Below, in pieces: positions 6,464 through 14,465 of a stretch of DNA of 64,000 nucleotides. The DNA lies in NCBI RefSeq assembly GCF_030815405.1, contig NZ_JAUSWX010000001.1:1674001-1738000 (forward strand), written 5' to 3'. A model generated the notes under the pieces. The model was given only the letters and a program-made list of their open reading frames with translations. It did not search any database and was not told the origin of the DNA. The translations under genes and the position numbers were made by a program. Within the stretch, counting starts at the first letter, position 1; each line of letters opens with the position of its first letter. The stretch comes from Agromyces albus (GTDB lineage: Bacteria > Actinomycetota > Actinomycetes > Actinomycetales > Microbacteriaceae).

Positions 6464-8793
6464 CCACGCTGATCGACGCCCCCACCCGCGTCGACGGCGT
6501 CCAGCTCATCGGGGACATGGTGGGGTCCGGATACCGGACCCCGCCTGCCCTGGTGAGGCGGGGAGACGGGCAGGTTCTCCAACTCACCCCGCTGCTCTAC
6601 CTCGTGCTGAACGCCGCCGACGGCAGTCGCAGCTCTGCGGAGATCGCGGCGGTAGTCGGTCGCGCACTGGGCCGCAGCGTCTCCGAAGCGGACGTCGTCG
6701 CGTTGGTGAACCGCCACCTGCGGCCGCTCGGTCTTGTGCTCGGGGCCGACGGCTCGGCGCCCGAGCTGAAACGCTCGGACCCGCTTCTCGGCCTCAAGCC
6801 CAAGGTTGCGGTGACCAGCCCGAGCGTCACCCGCCGGCTGACCGATCCGTTCCGGTTCCTCTTCCGGTCCGTGGTGGTCCTGCCCGTGCTGGTTGCATTC
6901 TTCGCTGTAGTGATCTGGGTGTTTTTCGAGCGGGGCCTGGGCGCCTCAGCGTACGAGGCCTTCGAGCGCCCGCACCTGCTCGTGCTGGTCTTCGTGGTGA
7001 CGGTGATCTCCGGTGGCCTGCACGAGTTCGGGCACGCCGCTGCGAACCGCTACAGCGGTGGCGTGCCCGGCTCGATGGGGGCCGGTTTCTTCCTGGTCTG
7101 GCCTGCCTTCTACACCGACGTCACCGACAGCTACCGGCTGGATCGGGTGGGACGGCTCCGAACCGACCTCGGCGGTCTGTACTTCAACGCGGTCGTCGTG
7201 GTGCTCACCTTCGCGTGGTGGTGGGTCACAGGCTGGGAGGCCCTGCTTCTGCTGGTGGCCACGCAGATCCTGCAGATGGTGACGCAATTGCTGCCCCTGC
7301 TGCGATTCGATGGGTATCACGTGCTCGCCGACGTGGCGGGTGTCCCTGACCTCTACCACCGCATCAAGCCCACCCTGATGGGGCTGCTGCCCCACCGCTG
7401 GAACTCCCCTGATCAGCGGATACTGACGCCCCGTGCGCGGGTGCTCATCACGCTGTGGGTGCTCGTGACCGTTCCTCTGATGGCGTTCATGCTCTACGCC
7501 ATGGTGCGGGCCGTGCCCCGCCTGCTGGGAAGTGCCGGGGCCGCCTTGGAGGAAGACGCGACCGCCGTCGCCGAAGCGGCCGGCGGTGGTCGATTCCTCG
7601 ACGTTGCAGGCCACGGGCTCGAGGCACTGGGGGTCGTTCTGCCTGTGCTGGCCTGCGCCCTCGTGCTCGGACGAATGGGGTTCCGGCTCGCTGGCCGACT
7701 GGTCGGATGGAGCCGCGGCTCGGCGCGCAAGCGGGTCGCGGCCGCTACCCTGGGCGCGGTCGTGATCGGCGGCCTGGCCTGGGCCTGGTGGCCCGACCCG
7801 GGCACCTACCGGCCCATCCAGCCAGACGAGCGGGGAACCCTCACTGCGCTCCTCCCGTGGCAGCCCACGGCGCAGCGCGACGGGGTCGGCCCGCCCTCGA
7901 GCTCGAGTGCCCCGCCAGGCACGGCGGCGGAGACCAGGCTGTCCAGCGATCAGTCACTCGTTGCAGTATTCGAGGAGGGCACGGCACTGCCCACCAATGA
8001 GGATCCGGTGCTCGCCATGGTGCTCGTCCCAACAGACGACTCGAACGGCTCCGGCAGCGCACCAGAGGACACTTGGGTCTTCCCCTTCAACAAGCCACTT
8101 CCGCCTGCCGAAGGTGACAATCAGGCCCTCGCCGTGGCCACGGAGGACGGCTCTGTCATCTACGACCTCGCGTTCGCACTGGTCTGGGCGGATGGTGACG
8201 AGGTCCTCAACGTCAACGAAGCGCACGCCTATGCGTCCTGTTCGGACTGCGTGGCCGTCGCGGTCGCATTCCAGGTCGTGCTGATCATGGAGGACGCGCA
8301 GGTCGTGGTACCGCAGAACCTCGCCGTCGCGGCGAACTACGACTGCTACAACTGCATCACCGCAGCCATCGCCAACCAGCTCGTCCTGTCCGTTGCCGGC
8401 GAGCCGGGCGATGAGCAGCTCAATGCGCTCGGCGAAGTCTGGAATGAACTTGTCCAATTCGCGCAGGGCATCACGTCGTACACGCTCACCGAGATCATCG
8501 AACAGCTCGAAGCCTTCAGTACGGAGATCGTCGAAATCCTCGAAGACGCACCGCCGGTCCAGTCGGCAGCGGATCCCCCACCCGCGGAAACGCCGGCGCC
8601 CTCCACGCAGGAACCCTCGACGGGCATTCCGTCACCGACTTCTGACCCGAGCGCGCCGCCGCCGACGCCTGCACCCGAACCGGCCCCGTCTCCGGAGACC
8701 ACGCCGGCACCTGAGCCGGCCCCGTCTCCAGAACCCACACCTGCACCCGAGCCCGCCCCGTCTCCGCAGTCCTCACCGGAGCCCACACCGTAG
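6460..8793 (+). CDS. PqqD-like domain / M50-type membrane metalloprotease with extracytoplasmic tail
   Basis: A 777-residue fusion. Residues about 1-105 look like a PqqD/winged-helix (RRE-like) domain (YRTPPALVRRGDGQVLQLTP, then AEIAAVVGRALGRSVSEADV). Membrane helices are seen near 138-158, 170-190, 240-258, 262-282, 327-350, 389-407 and 428-446. HEFGH (188-192) lies in the second helix and RFDGYH (D284) follows the fourth, matching the HExxH and third-ligand Asp of site-2/peptide zinc metalloproteases (COG1994 type). After the last helix comes a domain of about 250 residues with two CxxC pairs (C594/C597, C629/C632), then a Pro-rich PAPEPAPSPE tail. Its GTG start overlaps the repeat-protein stop, implying a joint function in processing or export. 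Confidence 0.82.
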   Translation: MTTLIDAPTRVDGVQLIGDMVGSGYRTPPALVRRGDGQVLQLTPLLYLVLNAADGSRSSAEIAAVVGRALGRSVSEADVVALVNRHLRPLGLVLGADGSAPELKRSDPLLGLKPKVAVTSPSVTRRLTDPFRFLFRSVVVLPVLVAFFAVVIWVFFERGLGASAYEAFERPHLLVLVFVVTVISGGLHEFGHAAANRYSGGVPGSMGAGFFLVWPAFYTDVTDSYRLDRVGRLRTDLGGLYFNAVVVVLTFAWWWVTGWEALLLLVATQILQMVTQLLPLLRFDGYHVLADVAGVPDLYHRIKPTLMGLLPHRWNSPDQRILTPRARVLITLWVLVTVPLMAFMLYAMVRAVPRLLGSAGAALEEDATAVAEAAGGGRFLDVAGHGLEALGVVLPVLACALVLGRMGFRLAGRLVGWSRGSARKRVAAATLGAVVIGGLAWAWWPDPGTYRPIQPDERGTLTALLPWQPTAQRDGVGPPSSSSAPPGTAAETRLSSDQSLVAVFEEGTALPTNEDPVLAMVLVPTDDSNGSGSAPEDTWVFPFNKPLPPAEGDNQALAVATEDGSVIYDLAFALVWADGDEVLNVNEAHAYASCSDCVAVAVAFQVVLIMEDAQVVVPQNLAVAANYDCYNCITAAIANQLVLSVAGEPGDEQLNALGEVWNELVQFAQGITSYTLTEIIEQLEAFSTEIVEILEDAPPVQSAADPPPAETPAPSTQEPSTGIPSPTSDPSAPPPTPAPEPAPSPETTPAPEPAPSPEPTPAPEPAPSPQSSPEPTP

Positions 8794-8875
8794 TCGGCGA
8801 CGTCGGCCAGCAGCTCGTCGTGGCTGCCTCGACAGGGTGGCGAAGGCCGACGTACACCCCTTACGAGAACGAGTG

Positions 8876-9006
8876 AGGTCCGGCCGACGTAACCGACAAG
8901 ATACAAGATCGGAGTTGCCGTCACCCGCGCTGACATCGCCGCGTTCGCCGCCTCGCAGGTCAGCAACGACACCTACCTCAATCGCGCACCCGCGATCAGC
9001 AATTGA
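8876..9006 (+). pseudogene. 3' tail of a NAD(P)H-binding (NmrA/SDR-a5-like) gene
   Basis: One frame from 8902 reads YKIGVAVTRADIAAFAASQV then SNDTYLNRAPAISN and stops at 9004-9006. This is the characteristic C-terminal end of atypical SDR NAD(P)H-binding proteins, with xxRADxAxFxxxQ and a final APAI. Just upstream another frame gives ADVTDK, as expected for the preceding LTDK segment, so bases have been lost between the two. There is no start codon, and the Rossmann domain is absent. It lies between the protease operon and a divergent-facing dehydrogenase gene. Confidence 0.6.
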
Positions 9007-9039
9007 ACCTTGTATTGAGCCGACGAACTCGATGGGGCT

Positions 9040-10011
9040 CTATGGCGTGACGACCACCTTGCCGAGTGCGCGCCCCTCACCAACGTGGGTGAGCGCCTGC
9101 GGCACCTCGTCGAGCGGGAAGACACGGTCGATGTGGATGCGAACGTCGCCGGCGACGCACCGCCCAGCGACGGGCTCGAAGTGCTCGGGCCCCTGCCTCG
9201 CAACCATGACCCCCATCCGGCGCCCGGTGAGGAGTGCGATCGCCGCCCCGACCGTCACGACCCGCAGCAGTGCTCGAACCGATCCACCGACACAGAGGTA
9301 GCGGCCGCCGGGCGCCAATGCCCTTCGGTAGGCGAACACGGATCGGTGGGCGACGAGATCGAGCACGAGATCGTACGGTTCGAACCGGGTGAAGTCCTCG
9401 CTGCGATAGTCGATCGCTTCGTCGGCGCCGAGCTCTCGAATAAAGTCAAGTTTTCCTGCGTTGTCGACGCCGGTCACGTGTGCCCCGGAGCGCGAGGCGA
9501 GCTGGATGGCGAATGAGCCTGCGCCGCCGCCTGCCCCGTTGATCAGCACGCGTAGCCCGGGGCGAGAACGGGCAGTGCCCTGAAGGGCGATCGCGCCGGC
9601 CTGGGGCAGGGTCGAGGCCTCGGCGAACGTCAACTCCCGAGGCTTGCGAGCGAGCGCCGCCTCGGGTGCCACCGCGAACTCGGCGAAACCGCCCATGAGT
9701 CCCAGGTTGTCTCCGTACACCTCGTCGCCCACCACGAAACCGGTGACGCCCGAGCCGACGGCTGCGACGCGACCGGCGATGTCCGATCCGAGCACGCGAT
9801 GCGAAGGGGTTCGCAGTCCCCCGAACCGCGCGTATGCCGGGCTTCCGGTCAGGCTCTCCCAGTCCGAGAGATTGACGGATGTCGCGGCGACCTCGATGAG
9901 CACCTGCTTCGCGCCCGGCGACGGCACCGGCACCTCCTCGACCCTCAGTTGGTCAGGCAAGCCGTACCGGTCATAGACCACGGCTCTCATGCTGGTCGGC
10001 CGTCTCGACAT
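9040..10011 (-). CDS. NAD(P)-dependent alcohol dehydrogenase, MDR/quinone-reductase-like
   Basis: A 323-residue medium-chain dehydrogenase/reductase. It starts MRAVVYDRYGLPDQLRVEEV after a 7-residue extension, has a GroES-like domain with SDWESLTG, LGSDIAGRVAAVG and GDEVYGDN, then a Rossmann domain with the glycine motif INGAGGGAGSFAIQLA and the C-terminal GRALGKVVV. The zinc-ligand cysteines are absent, so it is a zinc-independent quinone-reductase-like member. The ATG at 10011 is preferred over 9990 because a TACACT -10-like hexamer (10019-10024) is 7 nt upstream, consistent with a leaderless mRNA. It is divergent from ridA; substrate unknown. Confidence 0.85.
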   Translation of the reverse strand: MSRRPTSMRAVVYDRYGLPDQLRVEEVPVPSPGAKQVLIEVAATSVNLSDWESLTGSPAYARFGGLRTPSHRVLGSDIAGRVAAVGSGVTGFVVGDEVYGDNLGLMGGFAEFAVAPEAALARKPRELTFAEASTLPQAGAIALQGTARSRPGLRVLINGAGGGAGSFAIQLASRSGAHVTGVDNAGKLDFIRELGADEAIDYRSEDFTRFEPYDLVLDLVAHRSVFAYRRALAPGGRYLCVGGSVRALLRVVTVGAAIALLTGRRMGVMVARQGPEHFEPVAGRCVAGDVRIHIDRVFPLDEVPQALTHVGEGRALGKVVVTP

Positions 10012-10077
10012 GCGAGTCAGTGTACGCCGAGGGCGGGGGCCGCCCCCGGTGTCGGTGGTCTGTGCGATCGTACGGGC

Positions 10078-10479
10078 ATGGCAGCCATCCAGCGCATCCG
10101 TCCCGAAGGGCTCGTCTCGAGCCCGGCTTTCAGCCACGTGGCCATCGTGCCGCCCGGCGCGACCACCATCTACGTCGGCGGTCAGAACGCGGTCGACGCC
10201 GACGGCTCGCTCGTCGGCGAGGGCGACGTGGCCGCGCAGTCTGTCCGCGCCCTCGAGAACGCGAAGACCGCACTCGCCGCGGCCGGTGCGACCCTCGGCG
10301 ACGTCGTCCAGTGGACGGTGCTCTTCGTCGACGGCGTCGATCTCGCGGCGGGGTACGGAGCGATCGCATCCGATCTCGCGTCCGATCAGCCGGCCCTGGT
10401 GACCGCGGCTCGTGTCGCCGGGCTGGGCGTGCCCGGCGCGCTCGTCGAGATCAGCGCGGTCGCCGCCGTGCTGCGATGA
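10078..10479 (+). CDS. RidA family protein (enamine/imine deaminase-like)
   Basis: A 133-residue RidA/YjgF-type trimeric protein. Seen: SPAFSHVAIVPPGATTIYVG, then GQNAVDADGSLVGEGDVAAQ and the helix RALENAKTALAAAGATLGDV, ending in VEISAVAAVL, where the conserved E of the family would sit. The Arg that binds the carboxylate of 2-aminoacrylate in true RidA is not obvious, so the substrate may differ. Its TGA overlaps by 4 bp (ATGA) with the start of the frameshifted SRPBCC gene, so the two were an operon. Confidence 0.88.
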   Translation: MAAIQRIRPEGLVSSPAFSHVAIVPPGATTIYVGGQNAVDADGSLVGEGDVAAQSVRALENAKTALAAAGATLGDVVQWTVLFVDGVDLAAGYGAIASDLASDQPALVTAARVAGLGVPGALVEISAVAAVLR

Positions 10480-10897
10480 TTCAGGTTGCCTATACGACGG
10501 CGTACTCTTCCGCTGCACCGGAGCGCTTCTTCGCGAGATGGTGCGATCTCGCGACACACCCCGAGTGGTCCTCCAGCATGGAGTTCCTGCGGCTTGATGA
10601 ACCGTTCGCCATTGGGGCGCGTGGACTGCTCAAGGCCGAAGGTGGTGACCCTGCCCCATTCATGATCACGCCGTCGAAAGCGGCCGCATCTATGCCGACA
10701 CGACGTTCCTGGACGGGGCCGACCTCACGGTCCGTCACGAGGCTCATCCTCTCGGCGATGGGAGCCACATCGTCTTGCTCGCCAAGGTGGAAGGACCGCG
10801 AGAACGAGAACTGGCCCGCCGGTTTGGACAGGATGTGCAGCACAGCCTCGAAACTGACCTTGCCTCTCTCGTACGGCTGCTCGACGGAGAAGCCTGA
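10476..10897 (+). pseudogene. SRPBCC-family (polyketide cyclase-like) gene with a single frameshift
   Basis: The first 64 or so codons read AYTTAYSSAAPERFFARWCD, THPEWSSSMEFLRLDEPFAI and end near KAEGGDPAPFMIT. At about 10668-10670 the frame must change, most simply through loss of one base. The second frame then continues AVESGRIYADTTFLDGADLT and VRHEAHPLGDGSHIVLLAKV to a TGA at 10895-10897. Joined, the two frames give a normal SRPBCC domain of about 140 residues. The ATG overlaps the ridA stop (ATGA). Without recoding only a truncated N-terminal half is made. The defect is recent, because both halves remain free of stops. Confidence 0.85.
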
Positions 10898-10925
10898 CCC
10901 CGGGTGGGTCTCCCCCACAGCCGCA

Positions 10926-11672
10926 TCAGACCGAGAACCCGCCATCGCTCTTGATGAGCTGGCCCGAGATCCATCTCCCCTGTGGCGACACCAGGAAGCT
11001 CACGATGTCGGCCGTATCGTTCGGCGTTCCCAGCCGCCCGCTCGGCTGCTGAGCCGTCAATGCGTCGCGAACCTCGTCGCTCATCCAACCCGTGTCGATC
11101 GGTCCGGGGTTCAACGCATTCGCTCTGATGCCGAGCGATCCGAGTTCACGTGCTGCGGCGACCACGATACGGTCGAGCGCGCCCTTGCTCGCCCCATAGG
11201 GAAGGTTGCCGACCACATGGTCGCTCGTGAGTGCCACGATGGCTCCCCCGTCAGAGGGCACCTGACGAGCGAACGCGCCGATGAGCAACCACGCAGCTCG
11301 CGTGTTCACAGCGAAGTGCCGATCGAAGCTCTCGAGCGAGGTATCGAGGATGCCCGAATCGTGCGACTCGGCGTGGGACAGCACGAGCGCCGACGCGGGA
11401 CCAAGGTCGGTGTTCGCGCGGTCGATCAGTTCGCCTGGAGCGCGTGCGTCAGCAAGGTCGGCTTCCACCGCCAGTACTCGCCGACCTGTTGCCTTGAGCT
11501 CGTCGTCGATCTCTTGCGGATCGGTGCCGTCGCCCAGCCCCTCTCGGACGTCGTACGGTCGCCAGTAGTTGATCGCGATGTCCCAGCCCTCGGACGCGAG
11601 CCGCAACGCGATCGCGCGCCCGATTCCCTTGCTGCGTCCGACGCCGGTGATGCACGCGACACGATGTCCCAC
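10926..11672 (-). CDS. SDR family oxidoreductase
   Basis: A 248-residue classical SDR. Seen: a modified cofactor motif TGVGRSKGIGRAIALRLASE, an acidic VEADLAD, LVLSHAESHDSG in place of NNAG, VALTSDH near the catalytic serine, YGASKGALDR with Y-x3-K, and the C-terminal SGQLIKSDGGFSV. Related actinobacterial proteins are annotated as generic SDRs or 3-oxoacyl-ACP reductases. The GTG at 11672 is chosen because the fold starts there. The longer frame upstream has no family similarity. Substrate unknown. Confidence 0.85.
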   Translation of the reverse strand: MGHRVACITGVGRSKGIGRAIALRLASEGWDIAINYWRPYDVREGLGDGTDPQEIDDELKATGRRVLAVEADLADARAPGELIDRANTDLGPASALVLSHAESHDSGILDTSLESFDRHFAVNTRAAWLLIGAFARQVPSDGGAIVALTSDHVVGNLPYGASKGALDRIVVAAARELGSLGIRANALNPGPIDTGWMSDEVRDALTAQQPSGRLGTPNDTADIVSFLVSPQGRWISGQLIKSDGGFSV

Positions 11673-11853
11673 TCGTGCAGTCTTCCATGCGATCCGACTT
11701 ACATGAGTCACCGCGAAATAAGTGGCCGGTTCAGGGTGACCCGTCCCCCGCCCCGACACGCGGCGAGGCTCGGGGCAGACATCCACCCAGCAGCCGATGG
11801 TGAGCAATACCCTGATGCTGCACGTCTCATGTTGTCGCCAGAAGGGACACTCC

Positions 11854-12462
11854 ATGTCTGCTCCGCAGCCCAGCGCGATGTTCGCCTCGTTCTCTCTTGA
11901 CGCCTCCAACCTGTCGAAGCCCGTCATCAACACGGTGCGCACGATGCTCGGCATCACCGGCGCCACGGCGCTCATCATCGGCCTGTTGATCACGTTCTGG
12001 CCGAAGGACTCGGCTGTTGTCCTCACGGTGATGCTCGCGATCTACCTCGTGATCGTCGGCATCGCCTACGTGGGTCTCGGCATCTTCTCGAGAGGCATCT
12101 CCGGCGGCGCGAGGGCCTTGGACGTCATCCTCGGCATCCTGTTCATCGTCGGCGGCATCCTCGCCTTCGCGAATCTCGCCGCGACCGCCGTCTTCCTCGC
12201 GATCTTCATCGGCGTGCTCATCGGCGTCCTGTGGATCGTCGAAGGCGTCGTCGCCCTCGCACAGCTCGGAGATGCCCCGTCGAGGGGATGGGCGATCTTC
12301 TTCGGCATCCTCAGCATCATCGCCGGAATCGTGTTGCTCTTCTCGCCGCTCTGGGCTGCGATCGTGCTGTTCATCATCGCCGGCATCAGCCTCATCGTGC
12401 TCGGCATCATGCAGCTCGTGCGGGCGTTCACATTCGGTCGCGGGGCACCGGCGACGGTGTGA
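11854..12462 (+). CDS. HdeD family membrane protein
   Basis: A 202-residue protein with six predicted membrane helices arranged as three hairpins, for example TALIIGLLITFWP, MLAIYLVIVGIAYVGLGIF, LDVILGILFIVGGILAFANL and WAIFFGILSIIAGIVLLFSP. This is the HdeD (DUF308) pattern; in Escherichia coli HdeD contributes to acid resistance at high cell density. The cytosolic N-terminus (MSAPQPSAMFASFSLDASNL) is longer than in the enteric protein. The ATG at 11854 follows GAAGGGAC. The gene is single and ends at the hairpin terminator 12481-12510. Confidence 0.85.
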   Translation: MSAPQPSAMFASFSLDASNLSKPVINTVRTMLGITGATALIIGLLITFWPKDSAVVLTVMLAIYLVIVGIAYVGLGIFSRGISGGARALDVILGILFIVGGILAFANLAATAVFLAIFIGVLIGVLWIVEGVVALAQLGDAPSRGWAIFFGILSIIAGIVLLFSPLWAAIVLFIIAGISLIVLGIMQLVRAFTFGRGAPATV

Positions 12463-12480
12463 CGCTCGGCGAACGAAGAT

Positions 12481-12510
12481 GAGGCCGGCCGGATGCTCCG
12501 GGCCGGCCTC
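12481..12510. terminator. bidirectional hairpin terminator
   Basis: Perfect 10-bp arms GAGGCCGGCC (12481-12490) and GGCCGGCCTC (12501-12510) with a 10-nt loop lie between the convergent hdeD-like and SDR genes. Confidence 0.85.
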
Positions 12511-12524
12511 AGCACGTCAGCGGG

Positions 12525-13292
12525 TCACACTTCGCGGTTGAACCCCGAGGTGTCCCCCACGTAGCGGGTGTGCTCGGCCGGTACCGGCTCCACCGCAGCG
12601 GAAGCCACCTCGGCGGCGAACTCCGACACGTTGAAGAGACGACCCGCGTCTTGCTTGCGAGCCTCGATCGCACCGGGATTGGCTCGCTCGAGCAGGGTCG
12701 CGGTGATCGTGCCCTCGATCATGTCGCCGGAGACGACCACGAACTCGAATCCGGCCGCCTCGATGGCGGGGATCTTCTCGCGCAGCGCGTCTTCACCGGC
12801 ACGCTTCGACAGCGCGACCGGCTCGTACTCGGGCATTGTCGGCGTCGTGCGGATGAAATGCGCCTGGTGGCTGGTGACGAACACGATGCGAGCACCGTCG
12901 GCGAGGTGCGGGAGTGCTCCGTCGACGACGTTCACCTGCGCGTCGCGGTTGAGGCGCATCGCGTAGTCCTCCCCCATGCCGGACTCCATGCCGCCGGAGG
13001 CATTCAAGACGAGGATGTCGATGGGGCCGAGTTCGGCCACTGTGCGCTCGAACATCGCAGCGACGGATGCGGGATCCGTCAGGTCGGCCCCCACCGCGAT
13101 CGCCCGGCCGCCGGCAGCGACGATCTCGTCGACGAGCTTCGCTGCCCTGGCCTCCTTGTTGCGGAAGTTGACGACGACGGCGGCACCTGCGCCGGCGAGG
13201 TAGCGCACCGTGTCGGCGCCGATGCCGCGCGACGAACCCGTCACGAGGGCGACACGCCCGGTGAGCGAATCGGGGGCGAGTGGGTTGGTCAC
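12525..13292 (-). CDS. SDR family oxidoreductase
   Basis: A 255-residue SDR with TGSSRGIGADTVRYLAGAGA as cofactor site, VNFRNKEARA suggesting NADP preference, LNASGGMESG in place of NNAG, FVTSHQAHF near the serine, and a catalytic region with the less usual spacing MPEYEPVALSKRAGED (Y-x5-K if that Tyr is used). The active site therefore deviates from the classical Y-x3-K. C-terminal YVGDTSGFNRE replaces the common GG-x-x-D-GG segment. The GTG start at 13292 begins shortly before the first strand. Convergent with the HdeD gene; function unknown. Confidence 0.83.
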   Translation of the reverse strand: MTNPLAPDSLTGRVALVTGSSRGIGADTVRYLAGAGAAVVVNFRNKEARAAKLVDEIVAAGGRAIAVGADLTDPASVAAMFERTVAELGPIDILVLNASGGMESGMGEDYAMRLNRDAQVNVVDGALPHLADGARIVFVTSHQAHFIRTTPTMPEYEPVALSKRAGEDALREKIPAIEAAGFEFVVVSGDMIEGTITATLLERANPGAIEARKQDAGRLFNVSEFAAEVASAAVEPVPAEHTRYVGDTSGFNREV

Positions 13293-13425
13293 GAGTCGAC
13301 TCCTCGAAGCTTCGGAATTGGGACCGTCGGTCCGCGGGCAGGACGCCGAACCGAGACTATCAACTCCCCCGGTCGCCTCTCCGCCCTGCTAGTTTCGGAA
13401 CGGTGGCGGGTGCGAAGGAGGGCAA

Positions 13426-13902
13426 TTGGATGTGCTGACCCAGTACGCCTGGATCGTCTGGCTGGTCTTGATCCTCGCGTTCGCCACGATCGAGGTCTTC
13501 ACGCTCGAGATGACGTTCCTGATGATGGCGTTCGGCAGCGTCGCCGGCCTCCTCTCAGGCCTCTTCGGCGTTCCCTGGTGGGCCCAGTTCCTCATCGCGG
13601 CGGTCGTCTCTGTGGCACTCATGGTGACCCTTCGGCCGCCGCTGCTCAGGCTCCTCCGCCGCGGCGGCGATCCGGCGCGCAGCAATGTCGACGCGCTCAT
13701 CGGTGCCGACGGATCGGTTGTGCGTACCGTCACCCCGTCGGGCGGCCAGGTTCGTCTCCAGAATGGAGAGGTCTGGACGGCTCGCCTGTCCCCCATCACC
13801 GAGCAGCCGGATGTCTCCGTGGGCGACCGCGTGCTCGTCACCGGCGTCGACGGCGCGACCGCGGTGGTCGTCCCCATCGAGCGCAGCACGCCGAACGCAT
13901 AG
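13426..13902 (+). CDS. NfeD-like C-terminal domain membrane protein (copy 1)
   Basis: A 158-residue NfeD-type protein. It has two or three membrane helices (IVWLVLILAFATIEVFTLEM, FLMMAFGSVAGLLSGLFGVP, AQFLIAAVVSVALMVTL), a basic turn and a C-terminal OB-fold (LIGADGSVVRTVTPSGGQVR, VLVTGVDGATAVVVPI). NfeD proteins work with SPFH/stomatin-type membrane scaffolds, and such a gene lies 560 bp downstream. The TTG at 13426 is taken as start because AAGGAGGG precedes it at proper spacing; GTG 13432 is the alternative. It forms an operon with a second NfeD copy and the SPFH gene. Confidence 0.87.
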   Translation: MDVLTQYAWIVWLVLILAFATIEVFTLEMTFLMMAFGSVAGLLSGLFGVPWWAQFLIAAVVSVALMVTLRPPLLRLLRRGGDPARSNVDALIGADGSVVRTVTPSGGQVRLQNGEVWTARLSPITEQPDVSVGDRVLVTGVDGATAVVVPIERSTPNA

Positions 13903-13961
13903 GGGTCCCCGCCGGAGCTCCGGTGATAGGTTCAGCACAGAGATGTCGAAGGGGCGATCGA

Positions 13962-14432
13962 ATGGTGGACCTCACCCAGTACGTCTGGATCGCGTGGCTC
14001 ATCCTGATCCTCATCGCCGTGATCATCGAACTTCTGACACTCGAGTTCACCTTCCTCATGATCGCCTTCGGTTCGGTCGCCGGCCTCGGCGCCAATCTCC
14101 TCGGCTGGGAATGGTGGGTGCAGTTCCTCGTGGCCGCCGCCGTCTCGGTGTTGCTCCTCCTCACCATCCGCCCCGTCATGCTCCGCTACTTGCGCCGGGG
14201 GGCGGACCCGGCACTGAGCAACATCGCGGCACTGCATGGGATGTCGGGGCGAGTCGTCTCCCCCGTGGCAGACACGACCGGGCTCGTCAAGCTTGCCAAC
14301 GGCGAGACGTGGACGGCGCGCCTCGCACCCGAATCCGCCCAGCGCCTCATCGACACCGGGGCATCCGTTCGGGTCGTCCTCGTCGACGGCGCGACCGTCG
14401 TCATCGTTCCGCTCGAGCGCGACAGCGCCTGA
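13962..14432 (+). CDS. NfeD-like membrane protein (copy 2)
   Basis: A 156-residue paralogue of the preceding protein with the same plan: helices IAWLILILIAVIIELLTLEF, FLMIAFGSVAGLGANLLGWE and QFLVAAAVSVLLLLTI, then an OB-fold (ALHGMSGRVVSPVADTTGLV, VVLVDGATVVIVPLE). The two proteins align along their whole length, so the pair arose by tandem duplication. The ATG at 13962 follows a GAAGGGG site. It lies 33 bp before the SPFH-protein gene. The two copies may form a heteromer acting with the SPFH protein; that is inference. Confidence 0.88.
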   Translation: MVDLTQYVWIAWLILILIAVIIELLTLEFTFLMIAFGSVAGLGANLLGWEWWVQFLVAAAVSVLLLLTIRPVMLRYLRRGADPALSNIAALHGMSGRVVSPVADTTGLVKLANGETWTARLAPESAQRLIDTGASVRVVLVDGATVVIVPLERDSA

Positions 14433-14465
14433 AGTCCCGTTCGTACAACCGCAGAGGAGTTCACC

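Noticed and set aside
10668..10672. Programmed frameshift in the SRPBCC gene
   Set aside because: No slippery heptamer, no stimulatory hairpin was seen, and a one-base loss explains the break.
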